From the NCBI RefSeq assembly GCF_000017505.1, contig NC_009675.1, positions 1,860,001-1,924,000 of the forward strand: a stretch of 64,000 nucleotides of DNA, read 5' to 3'. Position numbers and translations under genes: made by a program. Positions 7,158 through 15,692 of the stretch are shown in pieces. The stretch comes from Anaeromyxobacter sp. Fw109-5. Lineage in GTDB: Bacteria; Myxococcota; Myxococcia; Myxococcales; Anaeromyxobacteraceae. The notes beneath the pieces are model-generated. The model was not told where the DNA came from, did no database searches, and saw only the letters and a program-made list of their open reading frames with translations. How positions within the stretch are numbered: position 1 is the stretch's first letter; each line of letters starts with the position of its first letter.

Positions 7158-8489
7158 ATGGCCAAGGACGGATCGCGCGGCCTGACGCGCAGGGATCTCT
7201 TGAAGGCGGCCGGAGCGGGCGCCATCGCGGCGGCGGCGGGGAGTGCCGGGCGCGCGCGCGCGCAGCCGAAGACGCTCAAGATCGTGCAGTGGAGCCACTT
7301 CATCCCAGCCTACGACAAGTGGTTCGACGGCGTGTTCTGCAAGCGGTGGGGGGAGAAGAACGGCACGCAGGTGATCGTCGATCACATCGCGATCGGCGAG
7401 ATCAACGCGCGGGCGGCGGCCGAGGTGTCGGCGCAGCGCGGTCACGATCTGTTCATGTTCCTGTCGCCGCCCGCCGCGTACGAGAAGCAGGTCATCGACC
7501 ACTCGGAGATCTACCAGGCGGTGGAGAAGAAGTGGGGCAAGGTCATCGACCTCGGCCACAAGTCCACCTTCAACCCGAAGACGAAGAAGTACTTCGCCTT
7601 CTCCGACAGCTACGTGCCGGATCCGGGCAACTACCGTCAGGACCTCTGGTCGCAGGTCGGGTTCCCGAAGGGACCCGACACCTGGGAGGACGTGCGCAAG
7701 GGCGGCAAGGCCATCAAGGACAAGTTCGGCAACCCCGTCGGCATCGGGCTCTCGCAGGAGCTCGACACGAACATGGCCATGCGCGCGCTGATGTGGTCGT
7801 TCGGCGCGTCGGAGCAGGACGCCGAGGGGCGCGTGACGATCAACTCGCCGCAGACCATCGAGTCGCTCAAGTTCATGCGCGCGCTCTTCAAGGAGGCCGA
7901 GACGAGCGAGGTCTTCACCTGGGACCCTTCGTCCAACAACCGCGGGATCCTCGCGGGCAAGCTGTCCTTCGTCTGCAACGCCATCTCGGTGACGCGCACC
8001 GCCGAGAAGGAGAACCCGGACATGTCGAAGAAGCTCCAGATCGTGCCCGCGCCGAAGGGTCCGGTGCGCCGCATGGCGGCCGAGCACGTGATGGACTGCT
8101 ACGCGATCTGGAAGTTCGCCGAGAACAAGGAGGGCGCGAAGCAGTTCCTGGCCGACTACATCGACGCGTTCGGCGAGGCGTTCAAGCAGAGCGAGTTCTA
8201 CAACTTCCCGTGCTTCCCGAAGACCGTCCCCGACCTGAAGCAGCAGATCGCGAACGATCCGAAGGGCGTCCCGCCCGACAAGTACAACGTGCTCGGCGAC
8301 GTGCTCGAGTGGGCGACCAACGTCGGCTATCCCGGCTACGCGTCCGCCGCGGTGGACGAGGCGTTCAACACGTTCGTCATCCCCACCATGTTCGCGAAGG
8401 TGGCGCGTGACGAGCTGTCGCCCGAGGACTCGGTGCGGGCGGCGGAGAAGGAGCTGAAGCGCATCTGGGACAAGTGGAAGACGGCCTGA
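7158..8489 (+). CDS. ABC transporter substrate-binding protein, Tat-exported
   Basis: 443 residues. The N terminus has a twin-arginine signal (TRRDLLKAAGAG, residues 10-21) followed by an Ala-rich stretch ending in ARAQ, so it is probably exported folded. The mature part is a family 1-type extracellular solute-binding protein (KIVQWSHFIPAYDKWFDG, later GNPVGIGLSQ and FVCNAISVTRT). ATG at 7158 has GGGAGGG upstream. It opens an operon with one ATPase and two permeases of the sugar/polyamine import class and an acylating aldehyde dehydrogenase. The substrate cannot be read from the sequence; carbohydrate, polyol or polyamine are all possible. Confidence 0.88.
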   Translation: MAKDGSRGLTRRDLLKAAGAGAIAAAAGSAGRARAQPKTLKIVQWSHFIPAYDKWFDGVFCKRWGEKNGTQVIVDHIAIGEINARAAAEVSAQRGHDLFMFLSPPAAYEKQVIDHSEIYQAVEKKWGKVIDLGHKSTFNPKTKKYFAFSDSYVPDPGNYRQDLWSQVGFPKGPDTWEDVRKGGKAIKDKFGNPVGIGLSQELDTNMAMRALMWSFGASEQDAEGRVTINSPQTIESLKFMRALFKEAETSEVFTWDPSSNNRGILAGKLSFVCNAISVTRTAEKENPDMSKKLQIVPAPKGPVRRMAAEHVMDCYAIWKFAENKEGAKQFLADYIDAFGEAFKQSEFYNFPCFPKTVPDLKQQIANDPKGVPPDKYNVLGDVLEWATNVGYPGYASAAVDEAFNTFVIPTMFAKVARDELSPEDSVRAAEKELKRIWDKWKTA

Positions 8490-8535
8490 GCAGGCTTCGT
8501 GAGCGGGCGAGCGGGGGCGCGGGCTTCATGGAGGG

Positions 8536-8607
8536 GAACGGTCGCGAGCCCGCGCGGGCGCGACCGTTCACGGGCCCCGCCGAGCGGGGGCGGGGGCGCA
8601 GCCCCCG
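8536..8607 (+). promoter_or_regulatory. Two intercistronic hairpins after the binding-protein gene
   Basis: First stem: GAACGGTCGCG (8536-8546) with CGCGACCGTTC (8559-8569), and an inner CCCGCGCGGG palindrome. Second stem: CGGGGGC (8591-8597) with GCCCCCG (8601-8607). They lie in the 137-bp gap between the binding-protein and ATPase genes. Such stems often protect the binding-protein mRNA and lower expression of the downstream genes; that role is inferred here. Confidence 0.6.
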
Positions 8608-8626
8608 TGTGTGATCGGGAGGTCCC

Positions 8627-9670
8627 GTGGCCGTCGTCGAGACGCGCAAGCTCACGAAGGTGTTCAAGAAGGGGGAGGAGGGCGCCGTCAACGACGTAGA
8701 CCTGGTCACGCGGGACGGCGAGTTCCTGGTGTTCCTCGGCCCCTCGGGCTCGGGCAAGTCGACGCTCCTCAGGATGATCGCCGGGCTCGAGGAGCCGACG
8801 CGGGGCGAGGTGCTCATCGGAGGCAACGTCGTCACGGAGCTCCCGCCGCGGGCGCGCGGCATCGCGATGGTGTTCCAGAGCTACGCGCTCTACCCGCACC
8901 TCTCGGTCGAGCAGAACATCGGCTTCCCGCTGAAGGCGCACGGCGTGGCGAAGGAGGCGCGCCGCGAGCGGGTGGGCTGGGCCGCGGAGCTGCTCGGCAT
9001 CCGGCACCTCCTCGCGCGCAAGCCGCGCGAGCTCTCGGGCGGCGAGCGCCAGCGCGTGGCGCTCGCGCGCGCGCTCGTGCGCGAGCCGACCGTGTTCCTG
9101 CTCGACGAGCCGCTCTCCAACCTGGACGCGAAGCTCCGCGCCTCCGCGCGCGAGGAGCTCACCGCCTTCCACAAGCGCGTGCGCACCACCACCATCTACG
9201 TCACGCATGACCAGGTCGAGGCGATGGCGATGGGCAACCGGATCGTGGTGCTGGACAAGGGCGTCGTCCGCCAGATCGGGACCCCGCGCGAGGTCTACGA
9301 CGAGCCAGCCGACACCTTCGTCGCGACGTTCCTCGGCTCCCCGCCGATGAACCTGGTCGAGGACTCGGACTTCGTCGCCGGGTTCCGGCCGGAGAGCGTC
9401 GTCCCCGCCGCGATGGTCCACGGCCCGAGCGCGCCGGTCCGCCTCCGCGTCCGGCTCGTCGAGTACCTGGGCTCCGAGCGGATCCTGCACGGCGTCATCG
9501 AGGGTGGCCGCTTCGACGGGCGCAAGGTCGTCTCTCGCGTCGCCACCGCCGCGAGCGGCGAGCTCGGAGAGGGGGCGGTCCACGACTTCGCCGTGCCGGC
9601 GAGCGAGGTGAAGTTCTTCGACCGGGCGACCGGCAAGCGCTGCCCCCCGCGGGAGCTCTCGTGGCGGTGA
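8627..9670 (+). CDS. ABC transporter ATP-binding protein (MalK/UgpC/PotA type)
   Basis: 347 residues. Walker A GPSGSGKST (about 38-46), Q-loop MVFQSYALYPH, signature LSGGERQR, Walker B FLLDEPLSNLD and the switch His in VTHDQ are all intact, followed by a C-terminal OB-like regulatory domain (MNLVEDSDFVAGFRPE). It energises the importer encoded around it. The GTG start at 8627 is supported by GGGAGG. Its last 10 bases overlap the next gene. Confidence 0.93.
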   Translation: MAVVETRKLTKVFKKGEEGAVNDVDLVTRDGEFLVFLGPSGSGKSTLLRMIAGLEEPTRGEVLIGGNVVTELPPRARGIAMVFQSYALYPHLSVEQNIGFPLKAHGVAKEARRERVGWAAELLGIRHLLARKPRELSGGERQRVALARALVREPTVFLLDEPLSNLDAKLRASAREELTAFHKRVRTTTIYVTHDQVEAMAMGNRIVVLDKGVVRQIGTPREVYDEPADTFVATFLGSPPMNLVEDSDFVAGFRPESVVPAAMVHGPSAPVRLRVRLVEYLGSERILHGVIEGGRFDGRKVVSRVATAASGELGEGAVHDFAVPASEVKFFDRATGKRCPPRELSWR

Positions 9671-10593
9671 CGGGCGCGGCGCTCGAGCGGGCGGCGCCGC
9701 GGCGGCGGCGGCGGGTGAGCGGCGCGACGCGGCTCGGGGTCGCGCTCTTCTCGCCGGCCGTGATCTACATCGCGGCCCTGCTCGGGCTGCCGCTCGCGCT
9801 GGCCTTCCTCTACAGCGTCGGAGACGTGACCGTCGGCTCGGTCGGGTACGGGTTCGTCGGCCTGGAGAACTTCCGGAGCGTCCTCGAGAGCCCGAGCTTC
9901 CGGCGGGCGCTCGCGAACTCCTTCGTCTTCACCATCGCGTCGCAGGTCGTCGTGATCGTCTGCGCGAACGCGCTCGCGCTCGCCCTGCGCGACCGGTTCC
10001 GGGGGCGCGGCCTCGTCCGCTTCCTCGTCCTGCTCCCCTGGGTCGCCCCCATCAGCCTGGGGGCCATCGGATGGAAGTGGATCCTCGACTCCATCTACTC
10101 GGTCGTGAACTGGGTGCTCGCGCAGCTCCACCTGGTGAACCTCTTCGACCCGCCGATGTGGCTCGGCGAGCCCGGCCTCGCCATGGCCTCGGTCGTCGCG
10201 GTCCACTCCTGGCGGATGATCCCGTTCTCGACCGTGATCCTCCTCGCCGGGCTCACCTCCATCCCGAAGGAGATCCCCGAGGCCGCCGCCGTGGACGGCG
10301 CCGGGTTCTGGCGCACGCACTTCGAGATCACGCTCCCGATGATGCGGCCGATCATCAACGTCGCGGTCCTCTTCGGCGTGGTGTTCACCTTCACGGACAT
10401 GACGGTGGTCTACATCCTGACCCGTGGCGGTCCCTACGACACGACCCAGGTCCTCCCTTCGCTCGCGTTCCAGACCGGCGTGCTCGGGTCCGATCTGGCC
10501 GAGGGCGCGGCCATCTCCATGTTCCTCGTCCCGATCCTCGTGGCGGTCGCCGCGCTCATGCTGCGCGTCGCGCACCGCGCCGAGGTGGCCTAG
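9661..10593 (+). CDS. ABC transporter permease (MalF type)
   Basis: 310 residues with six hydrophobic segments and the EAA loop (EAAAVDGAGFWRTHFEITLP) that docks on the ATPase. The GTG at 9661 overlaps the ATPase stop, consistent with translational coupling. The Arg-rich N terminus (PRRRRRVSG) precedes the first helix. Together with the next permease it forms the membrane channel for the Tat-exported binding protein. Confidence 0.92.
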   Translation: MAVTGAALERAAPRRRRRVSGATRLGVALFSPAVIYIAALLGLPLALAFLYSVGDVTVGSVGYGFVGLENFRSVLESPSFRRALANSFVFTIASQVVVIVCANALALALRDRFRGRGLVRFLVLLPWVAPISLGAIGWKWILDSIYSVVNWVLAQLHLVNLFDPPMWLGEPGLAMASVVAVHSWRMIPFSTVILLAGLTSIPKEIPEAAAVDGAGFWRTHFEITLPMMRPIINVAVLFGVVFTFTDMTVVYILTRGGPYDTTQVLPSLAFQTGVLGSDLAEGAAISMFLVPILVAVAALMLRVAHRAEVA

Positions 10594-10610
10594 CGGAGGG
10601 AGGCGCGGCC

Positions 10611-11456
10611 ATGGCAGGCCCGCGGAGATCACCGCTCACGCGCGCCGGGCGCTGGGTCATCGTGCTCGGGTTCGCCGCGCTGCTCGCGTTCCCCTTCTAC
10701 TGGATGGGGATCACCGCCTTCAAGCAGACGGGCGATCTCTACAACGTCGAGCACAACCCCTTCATCTTCAACGCCGCGCCGACCCTCGTGCACCTGAAGC
10801 TGCTCTTCGAGGAGACGCTGTTCCTGCGCTGGTTCTGGAACACGACCCTCGCCGGCGCGGCGGTGGTGGCCATCACGCTCGTGCTGGCGGTCCCGGCGGC
10901 CTGGGCGCTGGCGCGGCTCACCGGACGGTGGGGGCAGCAGCTCGGGATCGGGATCTTCCTCACCTACCTCGTCCCGCCCACGCTGCTCTTCATCCCGATG
11001 TCGCGCGTGGTGGCGGAGCTCGGCCTGCAGGACACGCTCTGGGCGATCATCGTGACCTACCCGACGTTCACCGTGCCGTTCTCGATCTGGCTGCTCATGG
11101 GGTTCTTCAAGGCGATCCCGCGCGACCTCGAGGACGCCGCGCTCGTGGACGGGCTCACCCGCTTCGGCGCGTTCGTGAAGCTCGTCATCCCCATCTCCGT
11201 CTCGGGGATCCTCACCGTCGTCATCTTCTCCTTCACCCTCGTCACGCAGGAGTTCGTCTACGCGCTCACGTTCATCTCCTCCGCGGAGCACCAGACGGTG
11301 GGCGTGGGGGTTCCGATCTACCTCGTGCGCGGCGACGTCTACTACTGGGGCTCGCTCATGGCGGCCTGCCTCATTACGAGCCTCCCGATCGCCGTCGTCT
11401 ACAACCTGTTCCTCGACCGCTTCATCGCCGGCTTCACGGTCGGCGCGGTGAAGTGA
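10611..11456 (+). CDS. ABC transporter permease (MalG type)
   Basis: 281 residues, six predicted helices, with an EAA-loop equivalent (LEDAALVDGLTRFGAFVKLVIP). ATG at 10611 follows GGAGGGAGG. It lies 17 bp after the first permease and 17 bp before the dehydrogenase gene. The C terminus (FLDRFIAGFTVGAVK) is the ending typical of this subfamily. Confidence 0.92.
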   Translation: MAGPRRSPLTRAGRWVIVLGFAALLAFPFYWMGITAFKQTGDLYNVEHNPFIFNAAPTLVHLKLLFEETLFLRWFWNTTLAGAAVVAITLVLAVPAAWALARLTGRWGQQLGIGIFLTYLVPPTLLFIPMSRVVAELGLQDTLWAIIVTYPTFTVPFSIWLLMGFFKAIPRDLEDAALVDGLTRFGAFVKLVIPISVSGILTVVIFSFTLVTQEFVYALTFISSAEHQTVGVGVPIYLVRGDVYYWGSLMAACLITSLPIAVVYNLFLDRFIAGFTVGAVK

Positions 11457-11473
11457 CGAGAGAGGAGTCGCAG

Positions 11474-12952
11474 ATGGCCAGCAACGTCTCCCCAGCGCGG
11501 GGCCAGCCCCCGGCGCCGCTCCCGCTGCTCGTGGACGGCGCGGCCCGTCCCGCCGAGGCCGCCGAGGCGGCGCCCGTCCTCGAGCCGGCCACCGGCAGGA
11601 CGCTCGCGCAGGTCCCGCTCTGCGGCCCGGCCGACGTCGACACGGCGGTCCGGGCCGCCGCGGCGGCGTTCCCGGCCTGGCGCGCCACGCCCGTGCCGGA
11701 GCGCGTCCAGGTGCTGTTCCGCTACAAGGCGCTCCTCGAGCGGGAGCAGGACGCGCTCGCGGCGTCGGTGTCGCGCGAGAACGGCAAGCTCCTCGCCGAC
11801 GCGCGCAACGAGGTCCGCCGCGGGATCGAGGTGGTCGACTTCGCCTGCGGCATGCCGACGCTCGCGCAGGGCCGGACGGTGGAGGGGATCGCCCGCGGCG
11901 TCGACTCGCACACCTGGCGAGTCCCGGTCGGCGTGGTCGCGGGGATCTGCCCGTTCAACTTCCCGGCGATGATCCCGCTGTGGATGTTCCCCATCGCCAT
12001 CGCGGCGGGGAACACCTTCGTCCTGAAGCCGTCCGAGCGGACGCCCATGACCGGGCTGCGGCTCGCCGAGCTGCTGCACGAGGCGGGGCTGCCCCCCGGC
12101 GTCCTCGACGTCGTGCACGGGGGTCGCGACGCGGTGGACGCCCTGCTCGATCACCCGCTCGTGCGGGCCGTCTCCTTCGTCGGCTCGGAGGGGGTGGCCC
12201 GCCACGTCTACGCCCGCGCCGCCGCGAACGGCAAGCGCGTGCAGGCGATGGCGGGCGCGAAGAACCACCTGCTCGTGCTGCCCGACGCCGATCTGGAGCT
12301 CACCGTCGCGGCGGTGATGGGCTCCGCGTTCGGCGCGGCCGGCCAGCGCTGCCTCGCGGGCAGCGTGCTCGTCGCGGTCGACGGCGCCGCGGAGCCGCTG
12401 CTCGAGCGGCTCACCCGCGAGGCACGCGCGGCGCGCGTCGGAGATCCGTTCGCGGCCGACTCCGCCATGGGTCCGGTCATCCGCGAGGACGCGCGCGACC
12501 GCGTGCGGCGCTTCATCGAGACCGGGCTCGCCGAGGGCGCCGCGCTCCTCGTCGACGGGCGCGAGGCGGCGGCCGTCGGCGACGGGTACTTCATCGGGCC
12601 GACCCTCTTCGACGGCGTGCGGCCGGAGTCGGCGCTCGCCCGCGAGGAGATCTTCGGCCCGCTCCTCGCCACGGTGCGGGCGGGGAGCGTCGAGGAGGCG
12701 GTCGCGCTCGCCAACCGCGCGCGCTACGGCAACGCCGCCAGCATCTTCACCTCGAGCGGCCGCGCCGCCGCCTACTTCCGCCGCAACGTCGAGGCCGGGA
12801 TGATCGGCGTGAACGTGGGGGTCGCCGCGCCCATGGCGTTCTTCCCGTTCGCCGGCTGGAAGAGCTCGTTCTTCGGCGACCTGCACGCCACCGGCGAGGA
12901 CGCGGTCCGCTTCTACACGGAGACCCGGGTGGTCATCGAGCGATGGGCCTGA
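11474..12952 (+). CDS. mmsA: CoA-acylating methylmalonate-semialdehyde dehydrogenase
   Basis: 492 residues, the size of MmsA/IolA. It converts methylmalonate or malonate semialdehyde, CoA and NAD to propionyl- or acetyl-CoA. The catalytic Cys lies in GQRCLAG (about Cys293). The position of the general-base Glu in ordinary aldehyde dehydrogenases is AKNH, as expected for the CoA-dependent group. NAD-binding region PFNFPAMIPLWMFPIAIAAG and the C-terminal GVNVGVAAPMAFFPFAGWK also fit. ATG at 11474 has AGAGGAG upstream. Co-transcription with the importer suggests the imported compound is degraded through a semialdehyde. Confidence 0.92.
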   Translation: MASNVSPARGQPPAPLPLLVDGAARPAEAAEAAPVLEPATGRTLAQVPLCGPADVDTAVRAAAAAFPAWRATPVPERVQVLFRYKALLEREQDALAASVSRENGKLLADARNEVRRGIEVVDFACGMPTLAQGRTVEGIARGVDSHTWRVPVGVVAGICPFNFPAMIPLWMFPIAIAAGNTFVLKPSERTPMTGLRLAELLHEAGLPPGVLDVVHGGRDAVDALLDHPLVRAVSFVGSEGVARHVYARAAANGKRVQAMAGAKNHLLVLPDADLELTVAAVMGSAFGAAGQRCLAGSVLVAVDGAAEPLLERLTREARAARVGDPFAADSAMGPVIREDARDRVRRFIETGLAEGAALLVDGREAAAVGDGYFIGPTLFDGVRPESALAREEIFGPLLATVRAGSVEEAVALANRARYGNAASIFTSSGRAAAYFRRNVEAGMIGVNVGVAAPMAFFPFAGWKSSFFGDLHATGEDAVRFYTETRVVIERWA

Positions 12953-13010
12953 TGCGGATCGCCCGTCGTCACGCAGGCGACGGCGCGTCCGGCGCGCCGG
13001 GGAGGGATGC

Positions 13011-13661
13011 ATGAGAGTGCTCGCGTTCGCGGGTTCGCTGCGCAAGGAGTCCTGGAACCACAAGCTCGTCGTGCTCGCGGGCGAGATCGCGCGGCGGGAG
13101 GGCGCGGAGGTGGACGTCGCGCGCTTCTCCGAGTTCGACATGCCGATCTACGACGGCGACCGCGACCGGGCGGAGGGGCTGCCCGCGGGCGCGCTCGAGC
13201 TGAAGCGCCGGGTCGAGGCCGCGCAGGCGATCCTGCTCGCCGCGCCGGAGTACAACTACTCCATCGCGGGGCCGCTCAAGAACGCCATCGACTGGGTGTC
13301 GCGCGCCCGGCCCATGCCCTGGCGCGGGCGGAGCGTGTTCCTCCTCGCCGCCGCTCCCTCCCCGATGGGCGGGATCCGGGGGCTCTGGCAGACCCGCATC
13401 CCGCTCGAGGGCTGCGGGGCGCTCGTCTTCCCGGACATGTTCGCGCTCGCCCGGGCGAACGAGGCGTTCGACGAGGGCGGCCGCCTCCGCGACGCGGCGC
13501 TCGCCGAGCGGCTCGAGCGCGACGTCGTCGGCTTCGTCCGCATGGCCGAGGCGGTCGCGCCGGTTTGCGAGGGCGCCCGCACGAAGGACGAGAAGGCCCG
13601 CCAGGAGGAGATCGCCGCCGCGCTCGAGGACGAGTCCAGGATCCAGCCTCCTTCGCGCTGA
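13011..13661 (+). CDS. NAD(P)H-dependent FMN reductase family flavoprotein
   Basis: 216 residues of flavodoxin-like fold. The phosphate-binding loop GSLRKESWN is at residues 8-16 and the flavin motif PEYNYSIAGPLKNAIDWVSR is in the middle, as in NADPH-dependent FMN/azo/chromate reductases. ATG at 13011 has GGAGGG upstream. The last 35 or so residues are charged and helical (KDEKARQEEIAAALEDES). It is 58 bp after mmsA and could be read through from it. It converges on the JAB-E1 gene, with only 16 bp between stops. Confidence 0.87.
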   Translation: MRVLAFAGSLRKESWNHKLVVLAGEIARREGAEVDVARFSEFDMPIYDGDRDRAEGLPAGALELKRRVEAAQAILLAAPEYNYSIAGPLKNAIDWVSRARPMPWRGRSVFLLAAAPSPMGGIRGLWQTRIPLEGCGALVFPDMFALARANEAFDEGGRLRDAALAERLERDVVGFVRMAEAVAPVCEGARTKDEKARQEEIAAALEDESRIQPPSR

Positions 13662-13677
13662 TGATCGGCCTGGCGCG

Positions 13678-15474
13678 TCAGGGGTCCTCGCGCAGCGCCT
13701 GCTGGAGCGCGTCGCGGCGCGGCCCACGGAGCGGCACGTCGCGGGGATCGACGCGCCCGGCAGGATCGCCGCACACCGGGCAGTCGGCGCGCGGGGAGGG
13801 CGTGAGCCAGACGCTCTGGTAGGCGTGCTGCCCGGGCGTCTCTCCGAAGACCTGCGGGTAGAACCAGTACTCCGCGACGGTGGAGAGGGTGAGGTACGGC
13901 GTCCCCGCTGCGAGCGCGCCCTCGGCGACGCCGGCCAGGGGGGCGTCGCTCCCGGCGAGGAGCAGCGACAGCCCGAGCTTCACCGCCGCGCTCGCCACGT
14001 GGTGGACGTCCGCGCCGAGGGCGATCTCGCCGCGCAGGCGCGCCGTGCCGTAGTCGACCTCTCGCGCGACGCCGCCCGCGCGCTCGAGGGCGCCGCGCGT
14101 GCGCGTCGCGCACAGGTAGCAGGGCGTGCGGCCGGGCACCGTCATCACCACCTCGCCGCCCTGCGCGCCCGCGTAGAGGCCGACGAGGACCGCAGGCCGA
14201 CCCCGGCCGTAGGCGAAGCGATCGAGGGCGCGCTGCGCGGCGGGATCGTCGGTCGCGGCGACGACGAGGTCGGCCGCGCGCACCTGCGCGTCGAGCGCCT
14301 CGGGTCCGAGCGCGTCGACGGCGCAGGCGAGGACCTCGATCTGGAGCGCCGGCTGGACGGCGAGGAGGCGGCGCGCGAGCGCCTCGACCTTGAGGCGGCC
14401 GACATCGCCCACCTCGTACGACGTCCGCGAGAGGTTCACCGCCTCGACCGTCTCGGGATCCACGAGGGAGAGCGCGCCCACCCCGCTCCGCGCGAGTTGC
14501 TCGGCGACGTACGACCCCACCGATCCGCACCCCGCGACGAGGACGCGCCGCTCCCGCAGCGAGTCCCCGGCCGTACCCGCGCCGCGCGCGAGCAGCGCGG
14601 TGCGCAGCCCCTCCGCCACCAGCGCCGGCTCGCCGCCGGCGAGCCGCCGAGCCCACCCGGCCAGCCTCGCCCGCTCCGGATTCGAGGTGAGCCCCGGCCC
14701 GCCGGGCGGACCGTAGACGGGGCGATACGGCCCGGGCGGCTCGACGGCGGTGCGCACCGCGGTGCAGAGCCGGACCTCCTCCGGCGCCCCGAGCGGCCAG
14801 GGGATGGAGAGCTGCTCGGTGTCGCCCCCTGCGCGCGTGGCGAGCACGAGCGGCGGCAGCGTGGGATAGCCGTCGCCCACGACCACGAGGAGCTCGAGCT
14901 CGTCCGCGCGCACCCTCGCCGCCGGAAGGGCGGCGTCACCCACGTCCACCACCGTCACGCCCGCGGCGACGCCGTCGAGCTCGCGCGCGAGCCGCTCGGC
15001 GTCGCGGAGGAGCGGCACGATCGCGACGCGCAGGGGGCTCACCTCGGGGCCGTGCGCCGTCCGCCTGGCGGCGAAGAACGAGATCTTCCCGGAGGGGAGG
15101 GCGAGCTCGTGCGGGCCGAGCGGGCCAGGCCCGCGGGTCACGATGGGCGCGAGGTAGATCGCGATGTGGCCGTTGCGCGCCAGCCCCTCCGCGAGCTCCG
15201 CGACGTCCTGGGCCGAGGGCGCGTCGAGCAGCGCGGGGTGGGAGTGGACGAGGCCCTTCAGCTCGAGCCCCTCGTCGCGCTCGAGCGCCTTGACCCGCGC
15301 GTCGAGCGCGCGCGAGGGGCGGTAGGTCGAGGGCGTCGCCGCCGCCTGAGGATCGGGGACGAGCTCGGTGACGAGCGGCACGCCGCGCGGGCCGACGAGG
15401 GCGCCGCCGCGCTCGGGGGCGTGTGCCGCGAGCTCCGCCTCGATCGCGCGGACGACGGCGTCGAGGACGCGCAC
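13678..15474 (-). CDS. JAB metalloprotease-E1 (ThiF/UBA-like) fusion protein
   Basis: 598 residues. The N-terminal domain (about 1-135) is a JAB/MPN peptidase: ERGGALVG near residue 21 and the full JAMM signature HSHP-x6-S-x2-D (His77, His79, Asp90). The C-terminal domain (about 305-570) is an E1-like adenylyltransferase: VLVAGCGSVGSYVAEQLA (311-328), acidic LVDPETVE, Asn-Arg NLSR, VVAATDD, and two Cys pairs (CYLC near 452, CPVC near 565) that should bind zinc. The family role is to activate a ubiquitin-like protein and to cleave it. A middle region of about 150-300 is unassigned. GTG start 10 bp after the 63-residue gene; third gene of an E2-like/small/JAB-E1 operon. Confidence 0.9.
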   Translation of the reverse strand: MRVLDAVVRAIEAELAAHAPERGGALVGPRGVPLVTELVPDPQAAATPSTYRPSRALDARVKALERDEGLELKGLVHSHPALLDAPSAQDVAELAEGLARNGHIAIYLAPIVTRGPGPLGPHELALPSGKISFFAARRTAHGPEVSPLRVAIVPLLRDAERLARELDGVAAGVTVVDVGDAALPAARVRADELELLVVVGDGYPTLPPLVLATRAGGDTEQLSIPWPLGAPEEVRLCTAVRTAVEPPGPYRPVYGPPGGPGLTSNPERARLAGWARRLAGGEPALVAEGLRTALLARGAGTAGDSLRERRVLVAGCGSVGSYVAEQLARSGVGALSLVDPETVEAVNLSRTSYEVGDVGRLKVEALARRLLAVQPALQIEVLACAVDALGPEALDAQVRAADLVVAATDDPAAQRALDRFAYGRGRPAVLVGLYAGAQGGEVVMTVPGRTPCYLCATRTRGALERAGGVAREVDYGTARLRGEIALGADVHHVASAAVKLGLSLLLAGSDAPLAGVAEGALAAGTPYLTLSTVAEYWFYPQVFGETPGQHAYQSVWLTPSPRADCPVCGDPAGRVDPRDVPLRGPRRDALQQALREDP

Positions 15475-15484
15475 GGATCCAGGG

Positions 15485-15676
15485 CTACGCGAAGACCGCC
15501 TGGTGGACCTCGGAGAGCGACTGTCCCTCGTCGCCCCGCGGCAGCCGGTCGCCGATCACGATCCGTCCGCCCGGATCCACGAACACGCGGCGCCGCTTGT
15601 CGCGGGGCGTCACGTCCCCCGTACGCCGGTTGTCGAACAGGACCTCACGAAGCTGGGCGAGCGCTGCATCGGACAT
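15485..15676 (-). CDS. 63-residue protein in the ubiquitin-like cassette, function unknown
   Basis: Starts at ATG 15676 with a strong AAGGAGG site, so it is very probably translated. The sequence reads as an N-terminal helix (ALAQLREVLFDN), a basic turn (TPRDKRRR), a beta hairpin (RVFVDPGGRIVIGD) and a short helix ending SEVHQAVFA. It lies 16 bp after the E2-like gene and 10 bp before the JAB-E1 gene. By position it could be the modifier, an adaptor or a substrate. It is short for a beta-grasp fold and does not end in Gly-Gly. I do not recognise its family. Confidence 0.75.
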   Translation of the reverse strand: MSDAALAQLREVLFDNRRTGDVTPRDKRRRVFVDPGGRIVIGDRLPRGDEGQSLSEVHQAVFA

Positions 15677-15692
15677 GGTGATCCTCCTTCGG

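Noticed and set aside
13825-15681. A 618-residue plus-strand ORF opposite the JAB-E1 gene
   Set aside because: Arg/Gly/Ala-rich shadow frame. The minus strand carries specific JAMM and E1 motifs.
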